Shown here one piece after another: positions 27,510-35,890 of a DNA stretch of 64,000 bases. The notes beneath the pieces are model-generated. The model made no database searches. It was not told the DNA's origin and saw only the letters and a program-made list of their open reading frames with translations. The stretch is from Chitinophaga pinensis DSM 2588 (GTDB lineage Bacteria; Bacteroidota; Bacteroidia; Chitinophagales; Chitinophagaceae), in assembly GCF_000024005.1 (NCBI RefSeq), contig NC_013132.1:8860001-8924000 (forward strand). The letters run 5' to 3'. The position numbers and the translations under genes are program-made. Every line of letters begins with the position of its first letter. Position 1 is the stretch's first letter.

Positions 27510-29642
27510 CTAAGCAACCAGCTCCGCGCCTTTATACTCTTCGGACAACTTCTTCTGCAATTCCGGTGGCACTGGTGCGTATTCCGCAAAGACCGCTTTG
27601 ATCTTCGCTTTCCCTTGTGTCACATTCCGCAATGCAGCATACAGTTTATCCAGTTCTGCCTGTGGCGTACGTGCCTTGATCACCTGGTAACCATTCTGGG
27701 AATCCATACCCGTAATGATACTTCTGCGGCTTTGTAACTCACTCATTACATCGCCCGCCATCGTATCCGCAGCAGTAATATCAATATCAAATACCGGTTC
27801 CAGTAACTGCGGCGCTGCCTGATGGAAAGCATCGCGGAAAGCCATCATGCCAGCAATTTTGAAGGAAATATCATTACTGTCTACAGGATGCATTTTACCA
27901 TCATATACACTTACCCGGATATCGCGTACATAGGAACCCGTCAGCGGACCTTCCTGCATTTTCTCCATCACACCTTTCAGGATGGAAGGCAGGAAACGGG
28001 CTTCTATCGCACCGCCTACGATACAATTGTTGAACACCAGTTTACCGCCCCAGTTCAAGGCAATTTCTTCGGTCTCTCTCACCGGATGTTCCCTATAGGG
28101 AGGCATCCCGTCGTAATAGGGCTCAATGGTGATAAATACCTCTCCAAACTGACCGGCGCCGCCAGACTGCTTCTTATGACGGTAAGTAGCCGCAGCATGT
28201 TTACGGATCGTTTCCCGGTAAGGGATCTTCGCCGGCAGGAATTCCACATGCATTTTGTAGATATTCAGCAAACGCCATTTGGTCAATGCAAGATGCAGAT
28301 CGCCCTGACCATGCAGGATCACCTGTTTCAGTTCACGGTTGTATTCTATTTCCAGTGTGGGATCTTCCATATGCAACTCCGCCAGGACTTCACTCAGTTT
28401 CTCGTCATCCGCTTTATTCGTCGCTTCAATAGCTACCCTGACTTTAGGGGTCGGGAACCCGATCGGTTTCACTTGTTTACCGGATTGTTTATCTGCTAAC
28501 AGTGTATGGTTGGTGAGGGTATTTTTCAGTTTCAGCGTACAGCCGATATCTCCGGCACGTAATACCTCCGCCGGATGACGGTTACGGCCATCTGTAATAA
28601 ACAGCTGATTGAGTCGTTCGACGGTATTGCCCTTTTCGCTGTATAATTCGACACCTGCTTTAATTTCGCCTGCCAGTACCTTAAAAAACGAAAGGCGCCC
28701 TATATGGGGCTCCTGGAGGGTTTTAAACACAAACAATACGGGGGATGCTGAAGGATCACATGGAATAGGGCTACCGTCTTCCGCCTGCTCTGCAGGCATG
28801 TCTATGGCAGCCGGAGCGACATTATCGATGAATCCCATCAGGCGTCCGCTGCCCATATTATGTAAGGCGGACAAACAGAATACCGGGAACACATGGTGTT
28901 TCAGCATACCGATCTTCAATCCCTGCCGCATTTCATCTTCATCCAGACTGCCCTTTTCAAAATACTGCTCCATCAGCGTATCATCATTTTCTGCTGCTTT
29001 CTCTACCAGCTCATTGTGCAGCCGCTCCGCCTGTTCTTTCTCACTGTCAGGGATAGGCAGTTTCTCCGGCTTACCACCGTTTTCCGGGAACCGGTACATC
29101 GTCATTTTTAAGAGGTCGATGACACTGTTAAACCCTGGTCCCTGGTCGACAGGATACTGCATCACCGTCACTGCCGATCCGAATACACGACGGGCTTCTT
29201 CTACTGTACGGGAGAAGTTGGCCTGCTCCGTATCCAGCTGATTGACCGCCAGAATAGTCGGCTTCTGGTATTTATCCACATAATCCCAGATCTGCTCAGT
29301 CCCCACTTCCACTCCATGCTGCGCATTCAGGAGCAGTAAAGCCGTGTCACAGACCCTGATGGAAGAAATGATCTCACCGATGAAATCTTCCAGTCCGGGT
29401 GTGTCGATAATATTAATCTTATAATCACGCCATTCCGTGTGAAGGCAGGTAGCATAGACAGAACTTCCCCTTTCATGCTCTACATCATGATAGTCGGAAA
29501 CAGTGTTTCCTTCTTCTACTGTACCGCGTCGGGAAATAATACCAGCTTCAAACAGCATGGTTTCACAAAGGGTCGTCTTTCCGCTCTTGGCGGCGCCCAA
29601 TAATACAATGTTCCTGATGTGCTTCTCATCATAGGTCTTCAT
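27510..29642 (-). CDS. Elongation factor G-like translational GTPase paralogue
   Basis: The 710-residue protein has all EF-G domains: G domain (1-270), domain II, then III-V with KQSGGAGQFGEVFITIEP and a YVRDIRVSVYDGKMHPVDSN segment. The nucleotide motifs depart from canonical EF-G. G1 is GAAKSGKTT (16-24), G2 ERGSSV instead of ERGITI, G3 DTPGLEDF with Leu84 where the catalytic His sits, and G4 NQLD (134-137) instead of NKxD. It therefore binds nucleotide probably but may hydrolyse GTP poorly. Bacteroides thetaiotaomicron has an EF-G2 used in carbon starvation that works without GTP hydrolysis; orthology is possible but not tested. It converges on comM with a 65-nt gap. Confidence 0.88.
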   Translation of the reverse strand: MKTYDEKHIRNIVLLGAAKSGKTTLCETMLFEAGIISRRGTVEEGNTVSDYHDVEHERGSSVYATCLHTEWRDYKINIIDTPGLEDFIGEIISSIRVCDTALLLLNAQHGVEVGTEQIWDYVDKYQKPTILAVNQLDTEQANFSRTVEEARRVFGSAVTVMQYPVDQGPGFNSVIDLLKMTMYRFPENGGKPEKLPIPDSEKEQAERLHNELVEKAAENDDTLMEQYFEKGSLDEDEMRQGLKIGMLKHHVFPVFCLSALHNMGSGRLMGFIDNVAPAAIDMPAEQAEDGSPIPCDPSASPVLFVFKTLQEPHIGRLSFFKVLAGEIKAGVELYSEKGNTVERLNQLFITDGRNRHPAEVLRAGDIGCTLKLKNTLTNHTLLADKQSGKQVKPIGFPTPKVRVAIEATNKADDEKLSEVLAELHMEDPTLEIEYNRELKQVILHGQGDLHLALTKWRLLNIYKMHVEFLPAKIPYRETIRKHAAATYRHKKQSGGAGQFGEVFITIEPYYDGMPPYREHPVRETEEIALNWGGKLVFNNCIVGGAIEARFLPSILKGVMEKMQEGPLTGSYVRDIRVSVYDGKMHPVDSNDISFKIAGMMAFRDAFHQAAPQLLEPVFDIDITAADTMAGDVMSELQSRRSIITGMDSQNGYQVIKARTPQAELDKLYAALRNVTQGKAKIKAVFAEYAPVPPELQKKLSEEYKGAELVA

Positions 29643-29807
29643 AAACGTAAGAATTAAGTATTGTCAGCCGGAGCGGGCTGATCGTAAACAATAAGATAAG
29701 TAAACGTGGGAATGCCGTTTTGGTGATTTTAGCCGTAGCTAGATAAGCTATAACCGATTCTGAGTATTAAGTTACTCTATTTTTTCCTACCAGCACCGCT
29801 CAAATGT

Positions 29808-29836
29808 GTTGCAACATCAATATTAATGTACCTTTG
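29808..29836 (+). promoter_or_regulatory. Promoter of the ABC exporter gene
   Basis: A -33-like GTTG (29808-29811) and a -7 box TACCTTTG (29829-29836) are 17 nt apart, 24 nt upstream of the ATG. The rest of the 218-nt divergent gap shows nothing further. Confidence 0.6.
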
Positions 29837-29860
29837 CACTCATAGATTGTCTTTAGTATC

Positions 29861-31618
29861 ATGAAACTGTTCTTATATTATTTAAAAAGTTACAAATGGT
29901 TGATAGCACTGGCTTTGTTATTAGCAACCATTAACCAGGTATTCTCCCTGCTGGATCCGTATATTTTTGGCCGGATCGTGGACCTTTTTGCGAAAAATCC
30001 GCATACCAATGCAGGCGGGGTAGCACGTACGCAGTCCGACTATGTGACCGGCGTTATTTTCTGGCTCCTGGCATCCGTCGGAGTTGCCATGGTGTCCCGT
30101 ATAGCCAAAGCATTCCAGGACTATTTTACGAACGTCATTATCCAGAAATTCGGCGCCCGTATTTACACGGACGGATTACGTCACTCCTTAAGACTTCCTT
30201 ATCAGCAGTTTGAAGATCAGCGTAGCGGTGAAACACTGGCTGTTTTACAAAAAGTACGTACTGATAGTGAGAAGTTCATTACTTCCTTTGTCAACGTATT
30301 GTTCGTCGCATTGATCGGCGTTGTTTTCGTGATGATATATGCGTTCACCGTTCACTGGAGCCTGGTATTCGTATATTTTGGTGGTAGTCTGATACTCGGC
30401 TGGTTAATCAATGTACTGAGCAGAAAGATCAAAACCATCCAGAAAACGATCGTGAAGGAAACTACCATGCTGGCAGGCGCCACTACGGAATCCCTCCGCA
30501 ATATCGAACTGGTAAAAAGCCTTGGTCTGACGCATCAGGAGATCCGCAGACTCAACTCTACCACTATCCGTATCCTGATGCTGGAACTGAAAAAAGTGCG
30601 CAGCATCCGCAGTATCAGTTTCGTACAGGGTACCTTCGTCAACTTCCTGCGTCAGAGCATTCTGTTCATGCTGCTGTTCCTCATCTATAAGGACACCGTT
30701 ACCGTAGGACAGATGTTCACACTGCAATTGTACTCCTTCTTTATTTTCGGTCCTTTACAGGAGTTGGGTAATATCATCATGTCCTACAGGGAAGCCCAGG
30801 TATCCCTGCTGAACTTCGAAAGTATTATGCAGACGCCTGTGGAAGATACCCCTTCAGATCCGGTGAAGATCAACCGTATCGATACGCTGACCTTCAACCA
30901 TGTAGGATTCAAACACCTGACAGCTGAAAATAAAGCACTGGATGATATCAATTTCAGCGTAAATGTAGGTGAGACGATCGCGTTTGTCGGTCCGTCAGGT
31001 TCCGGTAAAACAACACTGGTAAAACTGCTGGTCGGACTGTATTCACCTCAGGAAGGCGCGATTGGTTACAACGGTGTGGATAGCAGGGAAATAGATATCG
31101 AGGAACTGCGTTACCAGATCGGTTTCGTAACCCAGGATACACAGTTATTCTCCGGTACTATTAAAGAAAACCTGTTATTTGTCAATCCACAGGCTACTGA
31201 TGAAGAGCTACTCAAAGTAATGAAAGACGCCAGCTGTACAACCTTACTGGAACGTGCAGACAATGGTCTGAATTCAGTGATCGGTGAAGGCGGTATGAAG
31301 ATCTCAGGTGGTGAAAAGCAACGTTTATCCATCGCACGTGCTTTGTTACGTCATCCGCGACTGCTGGTATTTGACGAAGCCACATCTGCCCTGGATTCCC
31401 TCACAGAAGAATCCATCACCAATACCGTGCGTGATATCACTTCTACCCGTGAACATATCACCGTCATGATCGCTCACAGGTTATCCACTATTATGCACGC
31501 TGACAGGATCTACGTACTGGAAAAAGGCCGTATCGTAGAAACGGGTACGCATAGTGCACTGGTAGAAGAAAAAGGCTTGTATTATGCGATGTGGAGACAA
31601 CAGATTGGAGAGAGATAG
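29861..31618 (+). CDS. ABC exporter half-transporter (permease fused to ATPase)
   Basis: The 585-residue inner-membrane protein has six transmembrane helices (within about 12-300, ABC_membrane type) followed by a nucleotide-binding domain. Walker A is GPSGSGKT (377-384), the Q-loop is in VTQDTQLFSG, the signature ISGGEKQR starts at 481, Walker B is LLVFDE (D505, E506) and the H-loop lies in MIAHRLST. It should work as a homodimer, since no partner gene is adjacent. The substrate could be lipid, peptide or drug; the sequence does not decide. The DUF983 gene starts 14 nt downstream. Confidence 0.93.
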   Translation: MKLFLYYLKSYKWLIALALLLATINQVFSLLDPYIFGRIVDLFAKNPHTNAGGVARTQSDYVTGVIFWLLASVGVAMVSRIAKAFQDYFTNVIIQKFGARIYTDGLRHSLRLPYQQFEDQRSGETLAVLQKVRTDSEKFITSFVNVLFVALIGVVFVMIYAFTVHWSLVFVYFGGSLILGWLINVLSRKIKTIQKTIVKETTMLAGATTESLRNIELVKSLGLTHQEIRRLNSTTIRILMLELKKVRSIRSISFVQGTFVNFLRQSILFMLLFLIYKDTVTVGQMFTLQLYSFFIFGPLQELGNIIMSYREAQVSLLNFESIMQTPVEDTPSDPVKINRIDTLTFNHVGFKHLTAENKALDDINFSVNVGETIAFVGPSGSGKTTLVKLLVGLYSPQEGAIGYNGVDSREIDIEELRYQIGFVTQDTQLFSGTIKENLLFVNPQATDEELLKVMKDASCTTLLERADNGLNSVIGEGGMKISGGEKQRLSIARALLRHPRLLVFDEATSALDSLTEESITNTVRDITSTREHITVMIAHRLSTIMHADRIYVLEKGRIVETGTHSALVEEKGLYYAMWRQQIGER

Positions 31619-31619
31619 T

Positions 31620-31627
31620 TATCTTTG
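31620..31627 (+). promoter_or_regulatory. -7 box TATCTTTG directly before the DUF983 gene
   Basis: TATCTTTG starts one base after the ABC gene stop and ends 5 nt before the ATG at 31633, so the DUF983 gene may have its own leaderless transcript. No -33 element is obvious. Confidence 0.45.
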
Positions 31628-31632
31628 CGCCC

Positions 31633-32046
31633 ATGAGCAATAAGCGACCTAGTTATCTCCTGAGCATGCTTACTATGAAATGCCCGCACTGCCGCAGAGG
31701 AGATATGTTTAAGACGAAAAATGCATATACTAACCTCCGGAAGACGTTTGATATGCATGAACATTGTCCTGTCTGCGGACAAAAATACGAACTGGAAACA
31801 GGGTTCTGGTTTGGTACAGGATATGTAAGTTATGCTTTGGCGGTAGCATTCTCGGTCGCTACCCTGATTGCCTACTGGGTCTTCTTCGGTATGTCCTGGG
31901 AAGATAATAGTGTCTTCATCTGGTTGGGTATCAACGGGGTATTGCTGGTATTACTGCAACCCTGGCTGATGCGTATCAGCAGAGTCATCTATCTCTACTT
32001 CTTCGTTTACTATGATGAAAGCACGGCAGAATTGCCGGACAAATAA
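31633..32046 (+). CDS. DUF983 family membrane protein
   Basis: The 137-residue protein has two C-x-x-C pairs at its N-terminus (MKCPHCRRG and HCPVCGQ), forming a probable zinc ribbon. The conserved ELETGFWFGTGYVSYAL segment and two transmembrane helices (about 57-82 and 90-113) follow. This is the DUF983 pattern. The function is unknown; it lies directly behind the ABC exporter. The ATG at 31633 is preferred over one at 31591, which lies within the ABC coding sequence. Confidence 0.9.
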   Translation: MSNKRPSYLLSMLTMKCPHCRRGDMFKTKNAYTNLRKTFDMHEHCPVCGQKYELETGFWFGTGYVSYALAVAFSVATLIAYWVFFGMSWEDNSVFIWLGINGVLLVLLQPWLMRISRVIYLYFFVYYDESTAELPDK

Positions 32047-32049
32047 AAT

Positions 32050-32086
32050 AAAGGCTGTCTGCCATCACGGCGACAGCCTTTATTGT
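32050..32086 (+). terminator. Terminator after the DUF983 gene
   Basis: AAGGCTGTC...GACAGCCTT with an 11-nt loop, followed by TATTGTT. Confidence 0.8.
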
Positions 32087-32140
32087 TAATTCCCCTCCCA
32101 TTTGCACGACTTTTGTTATATCTCCGGCAAAAGACAGCTC

Positions 32141-32626
32141 ATGCAAACCAATCACATACTGTACATCTGTAGCATTGTATTACTTTCTTCCTGCGCTACC
32201 GCTACCCAGGAGACAGAGCAACAGGCTGATACCTCAACTGTTATAGCAGCTCAGACAGACACACCGGCAAAACCACAATCTGTGGATACCACTCGTAGCG
32301 CCCCTCGTTCTGAAGTACTGAAACCGCAGTCCGGCCCCTACACTCCCGAATGTTATAAAGCCATCACAGACATCATCCAGAGCTCAGATTTCAAATCAGA
32401 GCTGACAAAGAAAGAGAATATCAGGGTACGGATAGACCGCCAGGAAAACAGCAAATTGGTCCTGCAGCTGTTTGGTAACGAGAAAGATCATGAATCGACC
32501 ATCGCCTGGTTACGGCTGGATAAAGCCAATGAAAAACTGGAAGATATAACCGTGGATCCGGATAAACCTGTAGAACTGCATTACGATCGCGCATTGATCA
32601 GTGCACTGAGGCAGAGTTGCCCTTGA
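32141..32626 (+). CDS. Lipoprotein of unknown function
   Basis: The 161-residue protein has a typical lipoprotein signal (HILYICSIVLLSSC; lipobox LSSC with Cys18). A Thr/Gln/Pro-rich linker (about 20-65) follows, then a compact acidic domain containing CYKAITDIIQSSDFKSEL and LRLDKANEKLEDITVDPDKPVELHYDRALISAL. I recognise no family. The ATG at 32141 is chosen because the upstream TTG (32102) would bury the signal peptide. It has its own terminator and converges on the TonB receptor gene. Confidence 0.7.
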   Translation: MQTNHILYICSIVLLSSCATATQETEQQADTSTVIAAQTDTPAKPQSVDTTRSAPRSEVLKPQSGPYTPECYKAITDIIQSSDFKSELTKKENIRVRIDRQENSKLVLQLFGNEKDHESTIAWLRLDKANEKLEDITVDPDKPVELHYDRALISALRQSCP

Positions 32627-32647
32627 GTATAGGTATGTTGCAACAGC

Positions 32648-32685
32648 AAAAGGCATCCGCCAGATAGCAGATGCCTTTCATTTTT
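32648..32685 (+). terminator. Terminator after the lipoprotein gene
   Basis: AAAGGCATC...GATGCCTTT followed by CATTTTT. Confidence 0.8.
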
Positions 32686-32736
32686 ACGCTAAAGTTTACT
32701 TGTCGTCTATTGGTAAAATCCTATCTTATATTCGTT

Positions 32737-32805
32737 CTGACTATACTTACTCTACGTTAGCGCTACGTTCAGAACATAGCACTAACGTAGAGTAAGTATA
32801 GTCAG
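32737..32805. repeat. 69-nt near-perfect palindrome with 24-bp perfect arms
   Basis: Bases 32737-32760 and 32782-32805 are perfect reverse complements (outer ends CTGACTATAC and GTATAGTCAG). The 21-nt loop is itself palindromic: GCTA-c-GTTC-a-GAAC-a-TAGC. It lies 5 nt after the TonB receptor stop and behind the lipoprotein terminator, between convergent genes. There is no T-tract on either side, so it is not a classical terminator; transcript-end protection or a mobile hairpin element are alternatives. Confidence 0.85.
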
Positions 32806-32810
32806 CAGCT

Positions 32811-35267
32811 TTATTTAAAATCAATCGGTACCACTACCTTCACACTGAAGTTCCTCCCCATATTATACACACCGCTTCTGCCTGTCACTTCATTTACAGC
32901 AGCATATTTCAGGCGGCTGAGGTGATTCTGATAAGCTACATCTGTCAGGTTGTTAGCTGCCAGGTGCAGAGAGAATAACACTTTATTACTCTTCCTGTTA
33001 ATGAAGTCAGTACCTATACCTGCATTTAATAAAGTATAACCCGATGTAGCTGTTTCTGTCTGGTAAGCATAGAAAATATCATTCTGTGCAAATGTTCTAT
33101 CCATCTGTACACCTACATATGCATTCTGCATCACACCACCTACTTTCTTGAAATTGCCCTTCAGCTCAGATAACCAGCGGGCTGCAGGAATATTAGGCAG
33201 ATATTTCGTTGAATCTGTACCACCTGAAATAGCAGTGCGTACATAAGAAACAGTATTCTCAAAATGCAGCCAGTCAATCGGATGGGGATGGATATCCAGC
33301 ATGAATTCACCACCATACAGATTAGCCGTATGCTGCTGATATTTGAATGCAGCATAACCATCTTCATTGTCATCTACCGGAATAGAATCCGTACCGGCAA
33401 CACTCACCAGTTTACGGGCAAAAATGAAGTTATTGATATGGTTGTAGAATACGCTTGCTGTCAGTGATATGTGTTGTGAATTGAACTCAACACCCAGGTC
33501 GCCCTGTGTACTCACTTCCGGCTTCAGATCACTGTTGCCATATTCATATTTGATGGTACCTTCATGAACGCCATTTGCCGCCAGTTCTGATACGTTAGGC
33601 GCACGGAAACCACGGGCGGCATTCAGCTTCAGCGTTACCTGCTCACTGGCAGCATAGCTGATACCAGCACTTCCGGATACATTAGAGAAATTACGATCGA
33701 AAGTAGAAAACTTCGTTTCACCGCCATTGTCAACAGGTACGCCTTCATCATTCAACTGCAGACCTTTGATGTTCATATGACGGTTGTCAAAACGGAGACC
33801 ACCGCTCAGTGTCAGTTTATCAAAGGTTTTGCTGGTTACTGCGAATACGCCTGCATCAAACAGGTCATAAGCAGGAATCAGGTATTCTTCTCCTCCGATA
33901 TTATTTTTCTGCTGCATACCATTTACGCCGATAGTTGTCTGCCAGCCATTCATTTCCGGTAAATAGTATTTCAGACCGTAGTTAAAGGTGTTCAATTTCA
34001 GGAACAATTCCGGTTCATCCGGCTCCAGCACATTCCCTAATTCCTTACGACGGTTCCACTGATAACCCAGTGTCAGTCCCAGACGGCCCCCATTGTGCAG
34101 ATAGAGATTATTATCCCATACCAGTTTGTTGTGGGTGATTTTCTGCTTAGGTACGCCGATGCTGTAAGATTTGAAATCATCATTCGTAGCAACGGCTTCA
34201 TCTTCCTGACCATTGTTATTAATCGGCTTGATGAATTGACCATTTTCATTCCGGTCACCTTCTACCAGTCCAAGTTCCTGGTTAAAGGAAGTGAAACGCA
34301 GGATGGAAGAACCCCATTGTTTATTCAAACCGAGACTTCCACCATAGTTGATATTTTTAAACTTGGAGTTAAATACGTAGCCATCGTATTTATTCTTGTA
34401 GTCATGTGCAAATTTCTGGGTACCAAAAGCGCTCCAGCTGAAGCCTCCTTTTGAAGTACCTGCGATGTCTGCGTGATAGGAAATCTGACCGTTATTGCTC
34501 AGATAATTCGCAGCCACATTGCCTTTTACCTGTCCGGCAGCAACGGCGCCCGGAGGTACGATATTCACTACACCCGCCAGCGCATCAGAACCATATACCA
34601 GTGAAGAAGGTCCTTTCAGTACTTCTACCCTGCTTACGTTATAATCGTCAATTTCAATACCATGTTCATCACCCCACTGTTGTCCTTCCTGGCGTACACC
34701 ATCACCTACAACTACTACGCGGTTGTAACCCAGACCACGGATGAATGGTTTGGAAATGGCGGGTCCGGTAGTCAGCTGACTCACACCTGGCAGCTTAGCA
34801 ATTGCGTCCACGATATTGGTGGAGATATTAGCGTCGAGGTATTCCTTTCTGACAACACTTACAGGCGTAGGTGTCTTTTTCAGGGTTGTCGCCAGGTTAA
34901 CACCTGTGATCACCACTTCATTTTTTTCCAGCAGTGTTTCAGATAATGAGAAGTCCTTGTGTGTGCTGCCATCGATCTGAATCACTTCAGTAAAAGCGGC
35001 GTAACCGATATAGTGCACCTCCACGAGGTATTTACCTTTTGGCAGGTTTTTGAGTTCGTATTGTCCCTGTGTGTTGGCAGAAGCGCCTATATGCAGATCG
35101 GGCAGATAAACGGTAGCCCCTGGTAAAGGGCCGTTAGAAGCTTTATCAGTCACTGTTCCGCTGAGTGAATTATTGGCATCGTCACCGTTGTATAAATTAG
35201 CAAATCCGGATGAATAGCTAAGTAAGCTGATAAAGACAGCTGTATAGAGAACACGTAAATAGTGCAT
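32811..35267 (-). CDS. TonB-dependent outer-membrane receptor
   Basis: The 818-residue receptor has a signal peptide (about 1-23), a carboxypeptidase-like/CNA-B domain (about 33-110: SGTVTDKASNGPLPGATV, LPKGKYLVEVHYIGY), a plug domain (about 125-235: IVDAIAKLPGV, GLGYNRVVVVGDG, RVEVLKGPSSLVYGSDALAGVVNI) and a barrel ending FSVKVVVPIDF. It is not a SusC (too short, no SusD neighbour). The plug segment QQWGDEHGIEID is seen in receptors for metals or metal chelates. With the His-rich small protein encoded just upstream on the same strand, zinc or copper uptake is plausible but unproven. Confidence 0.9.
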   Translation of the reverse strand: MHYLRVLYTAVFISLLSYSSGFANLYNGDDANNSLSGTVTDKASNGPLPGATVYLPDLHIGASANTQGQYELKNLPKGKYLVEVHYIGYAAFTEVIQIDGSTHKDFSLSETLLEKNEVVITGVNLATTLKKTPTPVSVVRKEYLDANISTNIVDAIAKLPGVSQLTTGPAISKPFIRGLGYNRVVVVGDGVRQEGQQWGDEHGIEIDDYNVSRVEVLKGPSSLVYGSDALAGVVNIVPPGAVAAGQVKGNVAANYLSNNGQISYHADIAGTSKGGFSWSAFGTQKFAHDYKNKYDGYVFNSKFKNINYGGSLGLNKQWGSSILRFTSFNQELGLVEGDRNENGQFIKPINNNGQEDEAVATNDDFKSYSIGVPKQKITHNKLVWDNNLYLHNGGRLGLTLGYQWNRRKELGNVLEPDEPELFLKLNTFNYGLKYYLPEMNGWQTTIGVNGMQQKNNIGGEEYLIPAYDLFDAGVFAVTSKTFDKLTLSGGLRFDNRHMNIKGLQLNDEGVPVDNGGETKFSTFDRNFSNVSGSAGISYAASEQVTLKLNAARGFRAPNVSELAANGVHEGTIKYEYGNSDLKPEVSTQGDLGVEFNSQHISLTASVFYNHINNFIFARKLVSVAGTDSIPVDDNEDGYAAFKYQQHTANLYGGEFMLDIHPHPIDWLHFENTVSYVRTAISGGTDSTKYLPNIPAARWLSELKGNFKKVGGVMQNAYVGVQMDRTFAQNDIFYAYQTETATSGYTLLNAGIGTDFINRKSNKVLFSLHLAANNLTDVAYQNHLSRLKYAAVNEVTGRSGVYNMGRNFSVKVVVPIDFK

Positions 35268-35371
35268 AGAAAGATTTGTTTATAGAGGAATACCTGCACG
35301 GCAACTGAATAGTCACAGTGACAGACATAATACGGGCCATCAGGCCCATCAAGAGCGTTCAAAACAATAAA

Positions 35372-35677
35372 CTAAACAAAACTTGCTACCGGAGGTGCAC
35401 GGGGAGATAATGTCCTGTAGGGGATGTGTTTGATCACCGGGATAACCGGTGCGGGGAAATGCCAGGTCACTTCTTTTACCAGCACATAGTAGAACATGCT
35501 GGTGTGCTCGTAAGGCTCCGGATCTATCTGTAAAAATCCACAGTGTACGTGTTTTACCGATAGCGTGGTGCCATGTTTTACGATGCCTGGCGCATCATCA
35601 TCAGTATCGTGATGCTCAAAGAACTGGTGAATAAAGGCCCTTGGGGTGGTATTAAATGCAAATACCCCCAACAGCAT
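35372..35677 (-). CDS. Small His-rich exported or membrane protein upstream of the TonB receptor
   Basis: About 101 residues: a short hydrophobic start (MLLGVFAFN), then TPRAFIHQFFEHHDTDDDAPGIVKHG and further His residues (KHVHCGF, YEHTSMF), with a Pro-rich end. Small Bacteroidota proteins with a T-P-x-x-x-I-H...HH-D-T motif are often found before TonB receptors; they have no known function. The frame stays open far upstream, but a TATCTTTG -7 box on this strand (35741-35734) puts the transcript start below 35730, so the ATG at 35677 is the first usable one; a TTG nine bases upstream would lengthen the hydrophobic part. Metal handling together with the receptor is inference. Confidence 0.6.
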   Translation of the reverse strand: MLLGVFAFNTTPRAFIHQFFEHHDTDDDAPGIVKHGTTLSVKHVHCGFLQIDPEPYEHTSMFYYVLVKEVTWHFPAPVIPVIKHIPYRTLSPRAPPVASFV

Positions 35678-35733
35678 GATGGCCAATATCCTATATAGAA
35701 CTTTCTGCTTCAGATCATGAGTTTGACGGGAAC

Positions 35734-35741
35734 AAAGATAG
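35734..35741 (-). promoter_or_regulatory. -7 box TATCTTTG for the small His-rich protein/TonB receptor unit
   Basis: TATCTTTG read on the minus strand, with a possible TTTG -33 box at 35769-35766. The 24-nt spacing is longer than usual. It sits between the DUF1501 terminator and the small His-rich gene. Confidence 0.5.
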
Positions 35742-35838
35742 ACAATAAATGCAACACCGTTGCTCAAATATGGGAAAACAACATTAATATCCATAAATGA
35801 TCCATATGGCTGATGGCTGGCCGGGGTGTATATAAAAC

Positions 35839-35870
35839 AAAGTCCCATGGCGTCATTGCCATGGGACTTT
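35839..35870 (-). terminator. Terminator of the DUF1800-DUF1501 operon
   Basis: AAAGTCCCATGGC and GCCATGGGACTTT pair perfectly over 13 bp with a 6-nt loop. On the minus strand it runs into GTTTTATA, 20 nt after the DUF1501 stop. Confidence 0.85.
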
Positions 35871-35890
35871 CGCATATAGTGCAATAACTA

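Noticed and set aside
28609..29241. Open frame of 210 codons antisense to the EF-G-like gene
   Set aside because: Ser-rich shadow with no family pattern; the EF-G frame explains the region.
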